From Symsagittifera roscoffensis (lineage: Eukaryota > Xenacoelomorpha > Acoela > Convolutidae), in assembly GCF_963678635.1 (NCBI RefSeq), contig NC_087063.1, positions 67,312,727-67,376,726 of the forward strand: a stretch of 64,000 nucleotides of DNA. The letters are read 5' to 3'. Numbering within the stretch: the stretch's first letter is position 1; each line of letters begins with the position of its first letter. Made by a program: the position numbers and the translations under genes. Positions 31,570-42,500 of this stretch are shown piece by piece. The notes beneath the pieces were generated by a model. The model was not told the origin of the DNA. It searched no databases and saw nothing but the letters and a program-made list of their open reading frames with translations.

Positions 31570-32042
31570 ACAGCTTTTTAGATGGGCTGGTGCGAAATAT
31601 GTCTGTGGATAATGTTCAATGAATGCAGTAGCTGCAAAACAACCATAAAAAATTCCCCAAATGAATTGAGGAAAGTTATGTATGTCTAACTGACACCTTA
31701 ATGGGATGTGAATATACCGTTTTGTAATTAAAATACTGTCAACACAATTTTTCTTTAGCTCATCGGGTGTGTACTCAAGTATTTTTGGGTTTTACCGATT
31801 GTTTTCATTCAAAATCATTTTTATTTTTTTCCATTCTAGATAAGTATGCGAAATTTTGGTAGTTTTTTTCGACGGCTACTTTTTTTTACATTGAGGTTTC
31901 CGTCTTATTTTCAGTCGGCTGATTTGCCATGCGTTTTTGTGTTGTTTCACCTTTAATGGAAAGCTACGTTTCGCCTCCGATTTCAAAAATCACAATACTC
32001 AAAGTGTTTGCCGGTGACTCATTCTTTTAGAAATGTTTTCAG
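31570..32042. other. Intergenic DNA and 3' splice site upstream of FAM8A1
   Basis: No gene seen. A TGTGTACTCAAGTATTTTTGGG phrase at about 31768 resembles part of family X. The region ends in TGTTTTCAG (AG at 32041-32042), a 3' splice site 10 nt before the FAM8A1 ATG. Confidence 0.4.
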
Positions 32043-32052
32043 ATTAATAATT

Positions 32053-33484
32053 ATGTCATCCTCAGATCGTAAGAAGGCATTAGCAAATCTTCAACAATGG
32101 AATTACGAGTGTGCCGTCTACAACGCCTTGTGGCAACAAAACCAAATGCGCTACATGGTAAATGCATACGAGAAAGTAACGGGTAATAAAATACCTCCGC
32201 CTCCCCCAAGCAGAGAAAACACAGACTCGTCGTCAGCAGGGACGAATTCCGACCCAAATGTTGCACGCAGACGAATGGCGGCTCCCGAAGTCAGCACTAC
32301 CTTCGACATTCCAACCTTCACGACTCGGATATTCGCAGAGCTTATCGACTTTTTCATCGTGTTTGCAATCAAGTTCTTCATCACAAATATAATTTTAATG
32401 CAAGTCTTCGACATTAAACTGGCACGGAGCAATTTTAGCTTTAGTTATACGTTTGACGAGTTACAGCTGGAACTTTTGAACTTGGATTCGGGGTTGATGC
32501 AGGAAGACAATGTGATGCAAGAACTGATTGAAATCATCCTCATAGGAGGGATACATAAGCTAGCGGTGATCATACTGGAAATGTGGTTCTTAGCAGGTCG
32601 TCGAGACAATCTAGGTGGGTGTATGTTACTAAGTTGAAATTTTTGTATTCCAATCCGAAAGCAAGTAAAACTTGCAAACCCCTTTAATCAGTTATGTCCA
32701 CGATTAATGGAGGAAGGTTATACTCAAAAGCAACTAACAAAACAATCAAAACCAATCAACTAAATAAAGTAAAGAAAATAATTTTTCAATTTTTTTCGAT
32801 AATTCTCACACAGCAAGCTAATTTAGTTCATGGATTGAACTGCAGTGGTGGTTCTAGCATTTTTAGGAGGAGAATTTTCAAGAAATTTTCTATGACCTTT
32901 AATTTTGAGCGACCAAAGAGATTTTCTGAGCTCTATAAAACCCCATAAAGACCATAATTTTTTTGCACCGCTGCCAAATAAAAAAAACGTTTCTAGGCGT
33001 TTTTTGGAAGGTTTTTTACAAACAAATCTCGTGTTTTGACTTGCAGTTAGCATATATTGGCGCCTTAAGAAAAATTTTATGGTCAGTCGGTCGAAAATGG
33101 ATTTCGTGAAATAGTACCTAGGGGGGATAGTACCTCCCTTAAAATCGCCCCTGATGCAGATACTGCTGTACTTATTGTTCTGACATACAACTTTTAGGTG
33201 GATGTACGCCCGGAAAATACGCAATGGGTATTCGGGTCATTGGATGTACGAGTGCAGACAGCCTGGGTCCAGAAGAAGCTCTGGTTACAGGGTGCAGGAA
33301 TCTGGGTTATGGGAGGTCATTTGTGAGGTCAATGATCAAAAATATGGCCATGACTTTTTTCTTTCCTCTGGTGTTTACAGTTATGATGTACAACAACAGA
33401 ACTGCCTATGACGTGGTCTCCCATTCCCTAGTGGTGTATCATCCGTCGAGAGGGCCCAACAGGAATAATGCTAATCGGGAATAG
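32053..33484 (+). CDS. FAM8A1: FAM8A1 homologue, RDD-family membrane protein (2 exons)
   Basis: Exons 32053-32614 and 33198-33484, joined through a split Gly codon, give 282 residues. The N-terminus has a Trp/Tyr-rich helix (LQQWNYECAVYNALWQQN) and a proline run (IPPPPPPS, 47-53), as in vertebrate FAM8A1. The RDD domain follows: a first membrane segment with TRIFAELIDFF (91-101), a second around 160-178, then GGCTPGKYAMGIRVIGC and a third segment ending NNRTAYDVVSHSLVV, the conserved RDD signature. FAM8A1 is an ER membrane cofactor of the HRD1 ubiquitin-ligase complex in ER-associated degradation (family knowledge). The start was chosen at 32053 because it follows a 3' splice site at 32041-32042; an in-frame ATG at 32008 lies before that site. 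The 583 bp intron carries a dispersed repeat. Confidence 0.9.
32840..33165 (+). repeat. Dispersed repeat shared by the FAM8A1 intron and 38.4 kb
   Basis: GATTTTCTGAGCTCT, GGCACTTTTTGGAA-like, CATATTGGCGCC, AAAATGGAT..GAAATAGTAC and GGGGGGATAGTACC-like phrases follow in the same order at about 38370-38715. It is non-coding, and the element type is unknown. Confidence 0.7.
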
Positions 33485-33511
33485 GTTTTTAATGTTAGTG
33501 TGTGAAACTCA

Positions 33512-33517
33512 AATAAA
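33512..33517 (+). terminator. FAM8A1 polyadenylation signal
   Basis: An AATAAA 28 nt past the stop codon. Confidence 0.6.
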
Positions 33518-33889
33518 TCAAGGAAATTAAATTTAAAATATTATGTCTTAAACAATTAAATTATTTCTTGAGTTTTTTTTTCCTGGCTTTAAGTTTTGGA
33601 AGTTAGTCAAAGTGTTGAAGTTTGAAGAATTGAGATCTGTTTTGTTTTTACGATGAGTTTTTTCTCCGATTCGACGCCTTCACCGTTTGATCATTTAATC
33701 AAATGGTAATTGGCAAGTTTTGAGAGTAAGTTTTCAAAAAGTTTTTTGGCTGACTCAATAAATGATTAGCAATTTATATTATTTTTCAGAGAAGCTATGT
33801 TTTGCTGTGAAATAACATGTAGATAACCTTGTAAATATGTAAAAAGCCGACAACCGTCAAGTAATGTGACAAAAGTATATAGCTGGTAA

Positions 33890-36800
33890 ATGAACACGGA
33901 TCCAAAAATGGATGCATTACTAGATAGTGTTAACTCACTAAGTGAATCTTGTTTACTTGGTCAGTGCGGAGGATGCAAACAACCTAGATTTAAAGCTACC
34001 TCAGCGACAAATTCTCTTCAGTCTTGTGAAAAACTGAACCAGGAACAAACGTTATTCTCAAACTTCTTGCCTAAACTGAAAAGCAACAAAGATGGTTCAA
34101 AGTCTAACAAAGTGGACACGACTAAGCTTTCCAAGTTGTTTAAATTAGTGGTAGAAAAACGAGTGTTTGTCGTGGGATTCATGCAAGGAATGCGTCATGG
34201 ACATGTGCATGTTGTTTTGTGTTTCGTTCGACTGGCTTTGAAAGAGAAGAAAGTGGTTGAAGATTGCAAGCAGATTATTAACGAGAAGTTCGCAGAGCAT
34301 TTAATCAGGTATTGAACGACACAAAGCGAAAACTTCGTTTTATAATAAAACTCAAAAAAATTTCCACTCACAGATTTTTTGAAGGCTGTAGACAGAGGGG
34401 TAAAGCAAAAGTAAAAAAGGATTGGGGGAATATGCATGCACACAGAAGAGTAGGCGGTATTTTCACTAGCACCTCTTTTTTGAAAATGGTAGAATTGGTG
34501 TAAAGCGTCTCAAAAAAAACATTATCTCCAAAACTAGTCCACCGATTTTCAAAGAATGACTTTTGCATGTATAATCACCTAGTCTGTGTTACTATACTCC
34601 TCTGTGTACAGCCTTCCAAAAGTCAGTGGGTGGATTTTTTTAACTATTTTTTAGCTTCGTTCGTTTTCTCAAAAACTACTATCCGAAAACTGTGATTCTG
34701 GGTTTACTTGCTAAAATGTTTTGTTGGATGGTTCCCCTGCTTTAGTGAATTCGCTACATTTTTGTAATACAAAAAGTTTTGGCCCTCAGAATAGTCAATT
34801 AATTGATTTGTTGACCGTTTTCAGAATCTTTCTGACTTTTTTCGAAGATTACCTTCATTAATCTGAGACTGTGGATGCAAAGAGCGGGTTGTGGTTAACT
34901 CCCCTGCAGACGAGGCTACGCTCAATTTTGTCTACAGAAAAAGAGTTGGCCCTCGGAATAGCCAATTATTTGATTTTTGGCCATTTTTTGAATACTTCTT
35001 GATTTTCCTCGAAAACTTCCCTCCCAATTTTGATATTTTGGATGCAAGGCAAAGAGCGGGTTGTGTGACGCTTATTCAAAATTTTGATTTTTTTGAACGT
35101 TTTTTGAAACTTCTCAAGTTTTTTCGAGAACTACACTCGCAAATCTGAGATTTTGGGTTCAATCGGAATAACGGGTTGTGGGAAGTTCTTTTACAAGAAT
35201 TTTTTTAATGGATTTCGGGAAGTGAAGTTTTGAACTTTTGACCGATTTAAGAAACATTTTGAATCTTAAAAAATATCCTATCAAATCTGAGATGCTGAGA
35301 TTAAGAATTAACTCAAAAAAACCGGTTGCGTGAATCTCTGTTGCGTAAGCAGCCACACCCAAATGTTTTCACACAAAAAGCTATGATTCTCGAAAAAGTC
35401 AATTTTTTGATTTGTTGACCATTTTTTTGGAAACTTTTTGACTTTTCTTGTCCACTAGCCTGTCAATTCCTAGGTTAAGTTTTCAATGGAGATCCCGGTT
35501 TTGGGAATCTTCTCTGCTTAAGCGGCCACTATCTTTTTTAGTCGAAAAAAGTTATGGATTTAGGATGGTCAATATTTTGAACTTCGAGCGTTTTATAAAA
35601 TCTTTTTTGAATTTTCTTAGAAACTAGGAAAGGAATCAATCAACAGCCGGTTGTAAAATTGTTCCTGCAGAAGCGCGACTCCGGAGTTTTTTACAAGAAA
35701 GATTTTGTCTTTTGTAAGATTACAATTTCTTCTCACTTATTTTTGTAGAGAAACACCGTCCAATTGGACGGGCAAAGTCCAATTTTTGAAATTAACCTTT
35801 GCATCTCGCATCAGTAAAGCAAGTTCCAAAAATATCAGACATGTAACACCACCTTTAGCTGGCCTCTAGTTCTCTATTATCGAGACGTACAAAAATTTAA
35901 ATTCACTTTGTTTTTTATCAATATTTTTCATTTTTTCAACTTGTTTTCCATGTTTGTGTTTTATTGCAAAGGTTGCGGATCTCCGCTTCACCTCTGTGTG
36001 TTTATTTTGTTCGGCTTGAAACATCTTCCATTGAATAATATTGGTTTAGTTGAGTCTTTTGATGTGAGAAAAATGTTTATTATCCGTGTGTTTTGAGGGG
36101 ATTTTTTTCTGATATGCGGATGTGTGCTCAGGTATTGTAGGCTTCTTTACAACTTCTTAAGTATTGTTCAGATAACGATTTAAGATTCATCTCTCTGTTA
36201 AATATCTTTTCAGAGTAATGAACGGAGTGACGACTCTTAAATTGGTTTTGCTGATTTTTTTCCTTAGGAAAAAGTCCTAAAATTTGTTCACGCTCATTTT
36301 TGATTTTTTTGACTGCTGATTTCTTTTTAAGTTCAGTGCATTTCGATTGTTAAAAGGAAGGCAAACTCCGCTTTTTGAACAGGAAATATGTAAAGGTCAC
36401 AAAAACGTGGTCGTTTTCTAATTTTGAAAATGAAATTCAATTATCAGATTTCCCAGCGAAATAAAAGTTTTACCTATTGATCCAGTTTTTTTTTTCAAAT
36501 AGGGTTAATTTTAACAAAAAAGTGTCCATCATAAATTGTTCCACAAATTCAAAGAGCTTTAAGGCCATCTAATTTTTTTATTCGAAATTCAAAAGTTGAA
36601 GATTTTTGAAAAAAAAACAAGTCGTTTTTTTTTTAGTTTCGTTGCGTTCATTACTCTTTTCCAACTGTAAGTTGGCTATGTTTTGCGCTTTTTCAATCAT
36701 GTGAAATTAATTAATCCTTGGGTTAATTAAAATAGTGCTGAAAACAAATCAAGGTTTAAGTTAAGCATTGCGCCGGAATGTTCTATATACATAAATTTAT

Positions 36801-39529
36801 CATATTATATAAGAACATATACACAAGTTTAATTAAGGTGAGAATAATTTTATCAATGGAAACTTTCTCAGAATCTGCTCACAGCGAAACTGCAGTATCG
36901 GTTCACGCCTTCCTTTTGAAGTCTCTCGGTTTTGCCTTATTATTTTATAGACTGAATCTGTCACAAATAAATGAGGATGGTATTTAGCTTGTGTTTTTGA
37001 AGTGCAGCTTCGCTTCTATTTTGAAATAGCTTTTGTTTTGATGGTTGTTTCAGACTGGGGGAAATCTATTCTGACTTGTACATAGACAGTGCCTTCCAGA
37101 GCCAGAAGATGTTCGACCTCTTATTAATAGAAGTGATGACCATTCTCTCCCGCATCACATGCAACCCCACTCTCTCTTCGGTTGTGGTCCAATCTGCACC
37201 TAATCTGTCTTCTCTATTGGGCCTCTGCTCCTCAGTGATTGCACCCAGCAATAAAACCTCACTCGTTCAGTAAGTGGTTTGCTTACATCCTATACAGTTC
37301 TTAATTATCCGCACTAAACGAACGAAATTAGAAATTTATAACGCAATTCTCTCATATCTGGCTGTTATTAGAGAAAGCGACATGTGTGCCATTAAGGCTA
37401 CTCTGTGGAATATGTAAATATGTATCATTTGAAAACGCTGCTCATTTATTTATTTATTTATTTAATATTCATCATGAGTAATCAAATTATCATAACACAA
37501 TATGCAAAATTTCAAAAATAACTCATGATAGGACAACCAGAAAGCCAACGAGAGGCTTGTTGAAGGTTGCCCCGTAAAGGAATAACATCATATGACATCA
37601 GATCAAAAAGTTCAATAATTAATTCAAGTCAAAGAGGCAAATTTAAAGCGAAAGAAAAAAAACAAAACTTAAATAGTGCAATCACTTTTTTTTTAAATTT
37701 TAAATCTTTATTCTTCAACATGTAAGAGATATGATGTAAGCTTATACCTACAAGGGTATACAACTGACAGCGGGCGGATGCGAAATAATGACCGTTAATT
37801 TAATCAGCGAGCAAGTGGGCCCAGTTCTTAAGAGCTGGTAATCCAGTTGTTCGCATTTTTCTAACTTCCCTTCCTAGTGTCCACTGCCTTGTACCTTCGA
37901 CGAGAGGTTATCAGGTCTAACCGAAGACTCAGGGAAGTTAGAATGGATTAGTTCAAGTCTAGCGATCAGTTCATCAATCAAATTGCAATTTCCTATTATA
38001 TATGAATCTAAGATTGAATGACAGAAAGCATTTTTTGAATGATGGGTTTCAAAGGAGAAAGGTATAGTTACACACCAATTGGCTAATATATTGATTAATT
38101 TGGCAACACGATGGGAAACAGAGTTATATTTCAGCTTACTTTTCATTGATGGTAAAATACGAGCACCATTTACTGTTGACCTCGTTGAATAAAAAAAATA
38201 AAAAATAGTTTCACATTTAGCTCGCTCCTTTGTTATTTCAAGGCTTGATTACTGTAACAGCCTCTATTTTGGTTTGACTGCTGGTCACGTTTGAACTTCA
38301 GCGCGCCCAAAGCGCAGCTGCTCGTTATTAAACTTCAGAGCGCAGCTGCTCGTTTATAAACTTCAGCGCGCCCAGAACCTTTTTTTAGGTCGACCAAATT
38401 GATTTTCTGAGCTCTCATAAAGCATTACGAAGACCCTGTTTTGGCCGAAGTTTCTGCGCCGCAGGCAAAATTTTGAAAAACGGTCCAAAAAGGGCAATTT
38501 TAGGCACTTTTTGGAAAATGTTTATCAAAAAATCGCGTTTTTTCGGTGCGCGCTCCCTCTTCAAAATTAGTTCATATTGGCGCCAAAGGAGCCTTTAGAA
38601 AAACTTTAGGGTCCCTCACCAAAAATGGATATCTAAAAATAGTACAAAGGGGGACCCTTTGGGTCGGCAGGGGGTCGAATTCCTGAGGGGGAGCGTCCGC
38701 CCCTGAAGATGCCTGCAGTCTTTGGACGTTTCTTATGCGCAATGAATTTTTAAAAATGAATGGCACCATGTTAATTTGGTTAAATTTTCAGCAAATTCTG
38801 TGCTCAAGACTCCTTGTGAGAAAATCGTATTTGAAAATTCCAATTTATTTAGTTTTGATTGGTTAATTTCAACCAGCCTTGAAGTCGAAAGCATTGAACA
38901 TTTGAAAAATTGGCTAATTTGTTTGGATAAGTTTGCCTCTTGAAAATTCGTTCAAAAAGTTTTATACTTTTCAAATTTTCCAAGAAAAGAGCTTCAGACT
39001 CATTTGAGATAATTCAACGGCTGCTAAGCTGGATTAACATTGGAGCTGAATAACGATTCCTATATTTGATAATCGCAAACAGGCGCGGATGAAGGATTTT
39101 TTTCAAGAGGAGGCGAATCTGAACTTCCAATTATTTCTTTACAGGAAATTGGTCTGACTCTGCAATTTTTTTCTGCCGTTTTAGAATGCTTAGTAGACAC
39201 GCTGTTAAGTTTCAGATTAAACAGAATCACAACGCAAAAGGGAATTTAATTATTGTTTTAGATGTAGCTTGCAGTTCCTTCTGGACTGCCTTACGGTAGA
39301 ACCATCACTTTTAAGTGCAGTGTACGAACAAATTCTCAACTGCGATGCATTTAACATCCTTGGCCAGTTAGCTGAAATGCTCAGTCAGCCGAAGGCAATC
39401 GTTGATGAGTATGACACCTTCTCAAATATGAAATTGGCTGCTGAAGTAATTCTAGTGTTGTGTGAAATGCCTAATTGCGAAGAACGAATTGACCTGATCA
39501 AAGTTTTCATGCAGTTAGATATTCTTCCT
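33890..39529 (+). CDS. Unrecognised helical protein, three 5' exons; 3' end not found
   Basis: Exons 33890-34308, 37054-37269 and 39262-39529 join in phase (split Arg and Gln codons) into about 301 codons, with donors GTATTG, GTAAGT and GTAAGT. The N-terminus begins MNTDPKMDALLDSVNSLSES and has a CGGC motif (residues about 28-31) and a basic linker. From about residue 130 the chain is leucine-rich and helical (QKMFDLLLIEVMTILSRI; LQFLLDCLTVEP; KLAAEVILVLCEMPNC), suggesting ARM/HEAT-type repeats. I did not recognise the family. The last donor opens an intron that leads into the satellite array with no later exon visible up to 64000, so the rest of the gene lies beyond the window, or the gene is broken by the array. 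Exon 1 is less certain than exons 2 and 3. Confidence 0.6.
34370..36165. repeat. Dispersed family X copy 4, rearranged, in an intron
   Basis: From about 34610 to 36165 the modules run forward (GTACAGCCTTCCAAAAGTCA, CGAAAACTTCCCTCCCAA, GGCAAAGTCCAATTTTTGAA) and end in GTTGCGGATCTCCGCTTCACC and GTGTGCTCAGGTATTGTAGG. The left end is inverted: GAAGGCTGTAGACAGAGGGG (about 34380) is the reverse complement of the GTCTACAG(C/T)CTTC phrase of the other copies, giving a head-to-head junction with the forward GTACAGCCTTC at about 34609. Confidence 0.6.
36212..36657 (+). mobile_element. MITE with AGAGTAATGAAC terminal inverted repeats, copy 2
   Basis: It begins AGAGTAATGAAC (36212-36223) and ends GTTCATTACTCT (36646-36657), with an interior homologous to copy 1 at 25.9 kb in the same orientation. 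It is 446 bp long and has no ORF. It lies in intron 1 of the unrecognised gene. Confidence 0.85.
37441..37466. repeat. ATTT microsatellite
   Basis: Five units of TTTA/ATTT in intron 2 of the unrecognised gene. Confidence 0.9.
37467..38200. other. Intron DNA, nothing identified
   Basis: A 90-codon minus-strand frame at 38146-37874 has moderately protein-like composition (SVSHRVAKLINILANW) but no recognised motif. It may be transposon debris linked to the LINE remnant just to its right. Confidence 0.3.
38205..38375 (+). mobile_element. LINE reverse-transcriptase 3' fragment
   Basis: The plus strand reads HLARSFVISRLDYCNSLYFG (38214-38273), the conserved late reverse-transcriptase segment of CR1/L2/Jockey-type non-LTR retrotransposons. 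After a frameshift comes LQRAQSAAAR (38296-38325), which follows that segment in the same families. The last part is locally duplicated (AACTTCAG..GCGCAGCTGCTCG twice). The rest of the element is missing. It is an intronic relic. Confidence 0.75.
38376..38720 (+). repeat. Second copy of the 32.8 kb dispersed repeat
   Basis: It shares GATTTTCTGAGCTCT, CACTTTTTGGAAAATG, CATATTGGCGCC, AAAATGGATATCTAAAAATAGTAC and GGGGGAGCGTCCGCCCCTGA-like phrases with 32840-33165. It abuts the LINE fragment, so the two could be parts of one element. Confidence 0.65.
38721..39261. other. Remaining intron 2 of the unrecognised gene
   Basis: No feature recognised. It ends in a TTGTTTTAG acceptor (AG at 39260-39261). 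Confidence 0.4.
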
Positions 39530-42500
39530 GTAAGTAGATTTTTTTCAAGTAATTACGAACGCCAAAGTATTTGAATCCGAACGTATGTATAGGTATGTTC
39601 GTATTTTTTAGTTTTTAATTTTTGATTGGATGAATTTGAACACCAATTAGCATGATTTGCAATCAAATTTTCAATGTTATTTTTTCGTAAATTTCATTTG
39701 CTTAACAAAAACTTCAAGATCTTTGTTTGACTACTGTGAAAGGGGTTAAAAAAACGTTAAGTGAACACAGTTGTTACTGGCGGTCGTTCTGAATGAAATT
39801 TTTACAACGGATTTTAGTTCTCAGCTTCACGATTGGGTTTCCGGAACAAATTACAATTTCAAATTTTTTGCTGATTATGTCACCTATAACTTTTATTTCA
39901 CTTAGGTTCAATTTTTTGAAGTTATTAGGCTCACTTAATTATAAGTTAAGCGTTTTTTATCTTAAAAACTGATGATGAAATGCATCGTGAATGATTGAAA
40001 GCATCGTGAATGCATCGTGGTTCTGATTATTTTGTTCTGTTTTCAACAAATGTTTGATTCAACAGCTGGTGACATCAAATGCTAACTCAAGTGTAAATTA
40101 AAATTGGTCAATGATGATTTTATTACTATTGACTTCTGATATCTATTTGCAGTCTGTGTGAAATCTATTTAGTTTGAGCTGGTTTTAGTTTTCTATTTCA
40201 ATCAGTTTGATTTTCGTGAAATTAGCAGGCTCACTTTTAGTAGATTTTTGCGTGTAAGCCTTAAAACGTGATGGCGAAAAAGTTTGTCAAGTGTTTTTTT
40301 TAATTTTGATTTAGTAAAGTTTTCTATTTTACTCAGGTCCAATTTGTTGAATACACCCGGCTTATCATTTTCTTATAGGATACCAGGATCATTTCAAGAC
40401 GAAATCGAATTTTTGATCTTGAAAAGCGCGATGAAGAAATGGATCGTGAATGAGTCTTGATTACAAGCTGTGGTTTTGATGTAGTCTTTTTTTCAACATC
40501 TGTTGATTTAAAAACTAACGATAACCAAACGCTATGTCGATGGCAAAGGAAAATTGATCAATGATGATATTTTCACGAATGATCTCTGATATATCTTTGC
40601 AGTCTGTCTGGTTTTTGGTTAAGTTTGAGATGAATGATTTATTTTTTTCAATCAGTTGTATCACTTTGAAAATAATTAGGTTCAATTTTTGTAGAATTTT
40701 CTTGTGTAAATTTTTAAACGTTGATGACATTCGCATTTTGTATGATCCTCGAAATACAGACTGTAAATCTGATTAATTCAAGGTGTTTTTTTATTACCTG
40801 ACTGAATTGGGGCTCCAAGAAAAGGAATCGGAAAGTTTTCAGATTCGAACTCAACAGTAAATACAATTTGGTTTGCGATGATGATGTTTTCCTTTTTGAC
40901 TTCTGATCTTTTAAGTCTGGCTGATATTTTTACAGTCTCACTTTGAGCTGATTTAAGCTTCTGTTTTATACCGGTCCTTTCTTCTGAGACACAAGGTTCT
41001 GTCCAAGTAGTAATGGTATATTTTGTTTCCAAAATTTTGATGAAGAAATGCATCGAGAATGATTTTTGATTAAAAGCTGTGGTTTTCTTTTTTATATATC
41101 TGACGATTTAAAAACTAAGGACTTGCAAACACTATGTCGATTGTAATTGAAAATTTATGAATGATGATAATTTCACCAATGATTTCTGGCATATCTTCGC
41201 TGTCTATCTGATTTTGGGTCAAGTTTGAGATGGATATTTTTAGTGTTCCATCTCAATCAGTTCTATCGTCTTGGAAATATTAGGTTAATTTTTTGCAGAT
41301 TTTTGGCGTTAAAATTTTGAAACGTTGATGATGTTGGCATTGTGTAGAATCCTCTAATTACAGACTGTAGTTCTGATTAATTCAGGCTGTTTTTTCACCT
41401 GACTGAATTCGAGTTTCAAGAAAGAGAAACGGAAAGTTTTCAGATTCGAACTCAACAGTAAATACAATTTGGTTTGCGGTGATGCTTTCCTTTTTGACTT
41501 CTGATTGTTTGGCAGTCTGTCTGATAATTTTGAATTTGAGAAGATTTAAGCTTTTGTTTTATACCGGTCCCTTCTTCCAAGACATAAGGATTTTTGTAAG
41601 TAGTAGTGAAACATTTTAATTCAAAAGTTGTGAAGAAATGCATTGAGAATAATTCTTGATAAAAAGCTGTGGTTCTGATGTTTTCTTTTTTTATTCATCT
41701 GTCGTTTTGAAAACTAACGACTTTCAAACGCTATGTCGATTGCAAATCAGAATTGATAAATGATGATGATTTCACCAATGATTTCTGATATATCTTGGCA
41801 GTCTGTCTGATTTTTGGTTGAGATGGTGATCTAAGTGTTCCATCTCAATCAGATCTATTATCTTGATCTTAGCAGGTTAATTTTTGTAGATTTTCGGCGT
41901 TTGAATTTTGAAACTTTGTTGATGTTTGCATTGTGTAGGATCCTTTATTTACAGACAGTAGGTCTGAATAATTCAGGCTGTTTTTTATTACCTGACTGAA
42001 TTTGAGTTTCAGGAAGTGGAATCGGAAAGTTTTCAATTTTAAACTCAACACTAAATATAATTTGGTTTGCGATTATGTTTTCCTTTTTGACTTCTGATCT
42101 TTTGGCAGTCTGTCTGATATTTTTGAAGTTGAGCTGAGTTAAGCTTGTTTCATACCGGTGCTTTCTTCCAAGACACAAGGATTTTTTCAAGTAGTAATGG
42201 AACTTTTGTTTCCCAAAATTGCGATGAAGAAATGCATCGAGAATGATTCTTGATTAAAAGCTGTGGTTCTGATGTATTTTTACTTTCTAAATCTGACGTT
42301 TTAAAAACCAATGACTTCTAAACGCTATGTCGATTGCAAATGAAAATTGATTAATGATGATAATTTCACCAATGATTTCTGATAGATCTTCGCAGTCTGT
42401 CTGATTTTCGGTTAAGTTTGAGATGGATGGTTTTAGTGCTTCATATCAATCAGTTCTATCATCTTGAAAATAGCTCGTTCTTTTTTTGTAGAGTTTGGGC

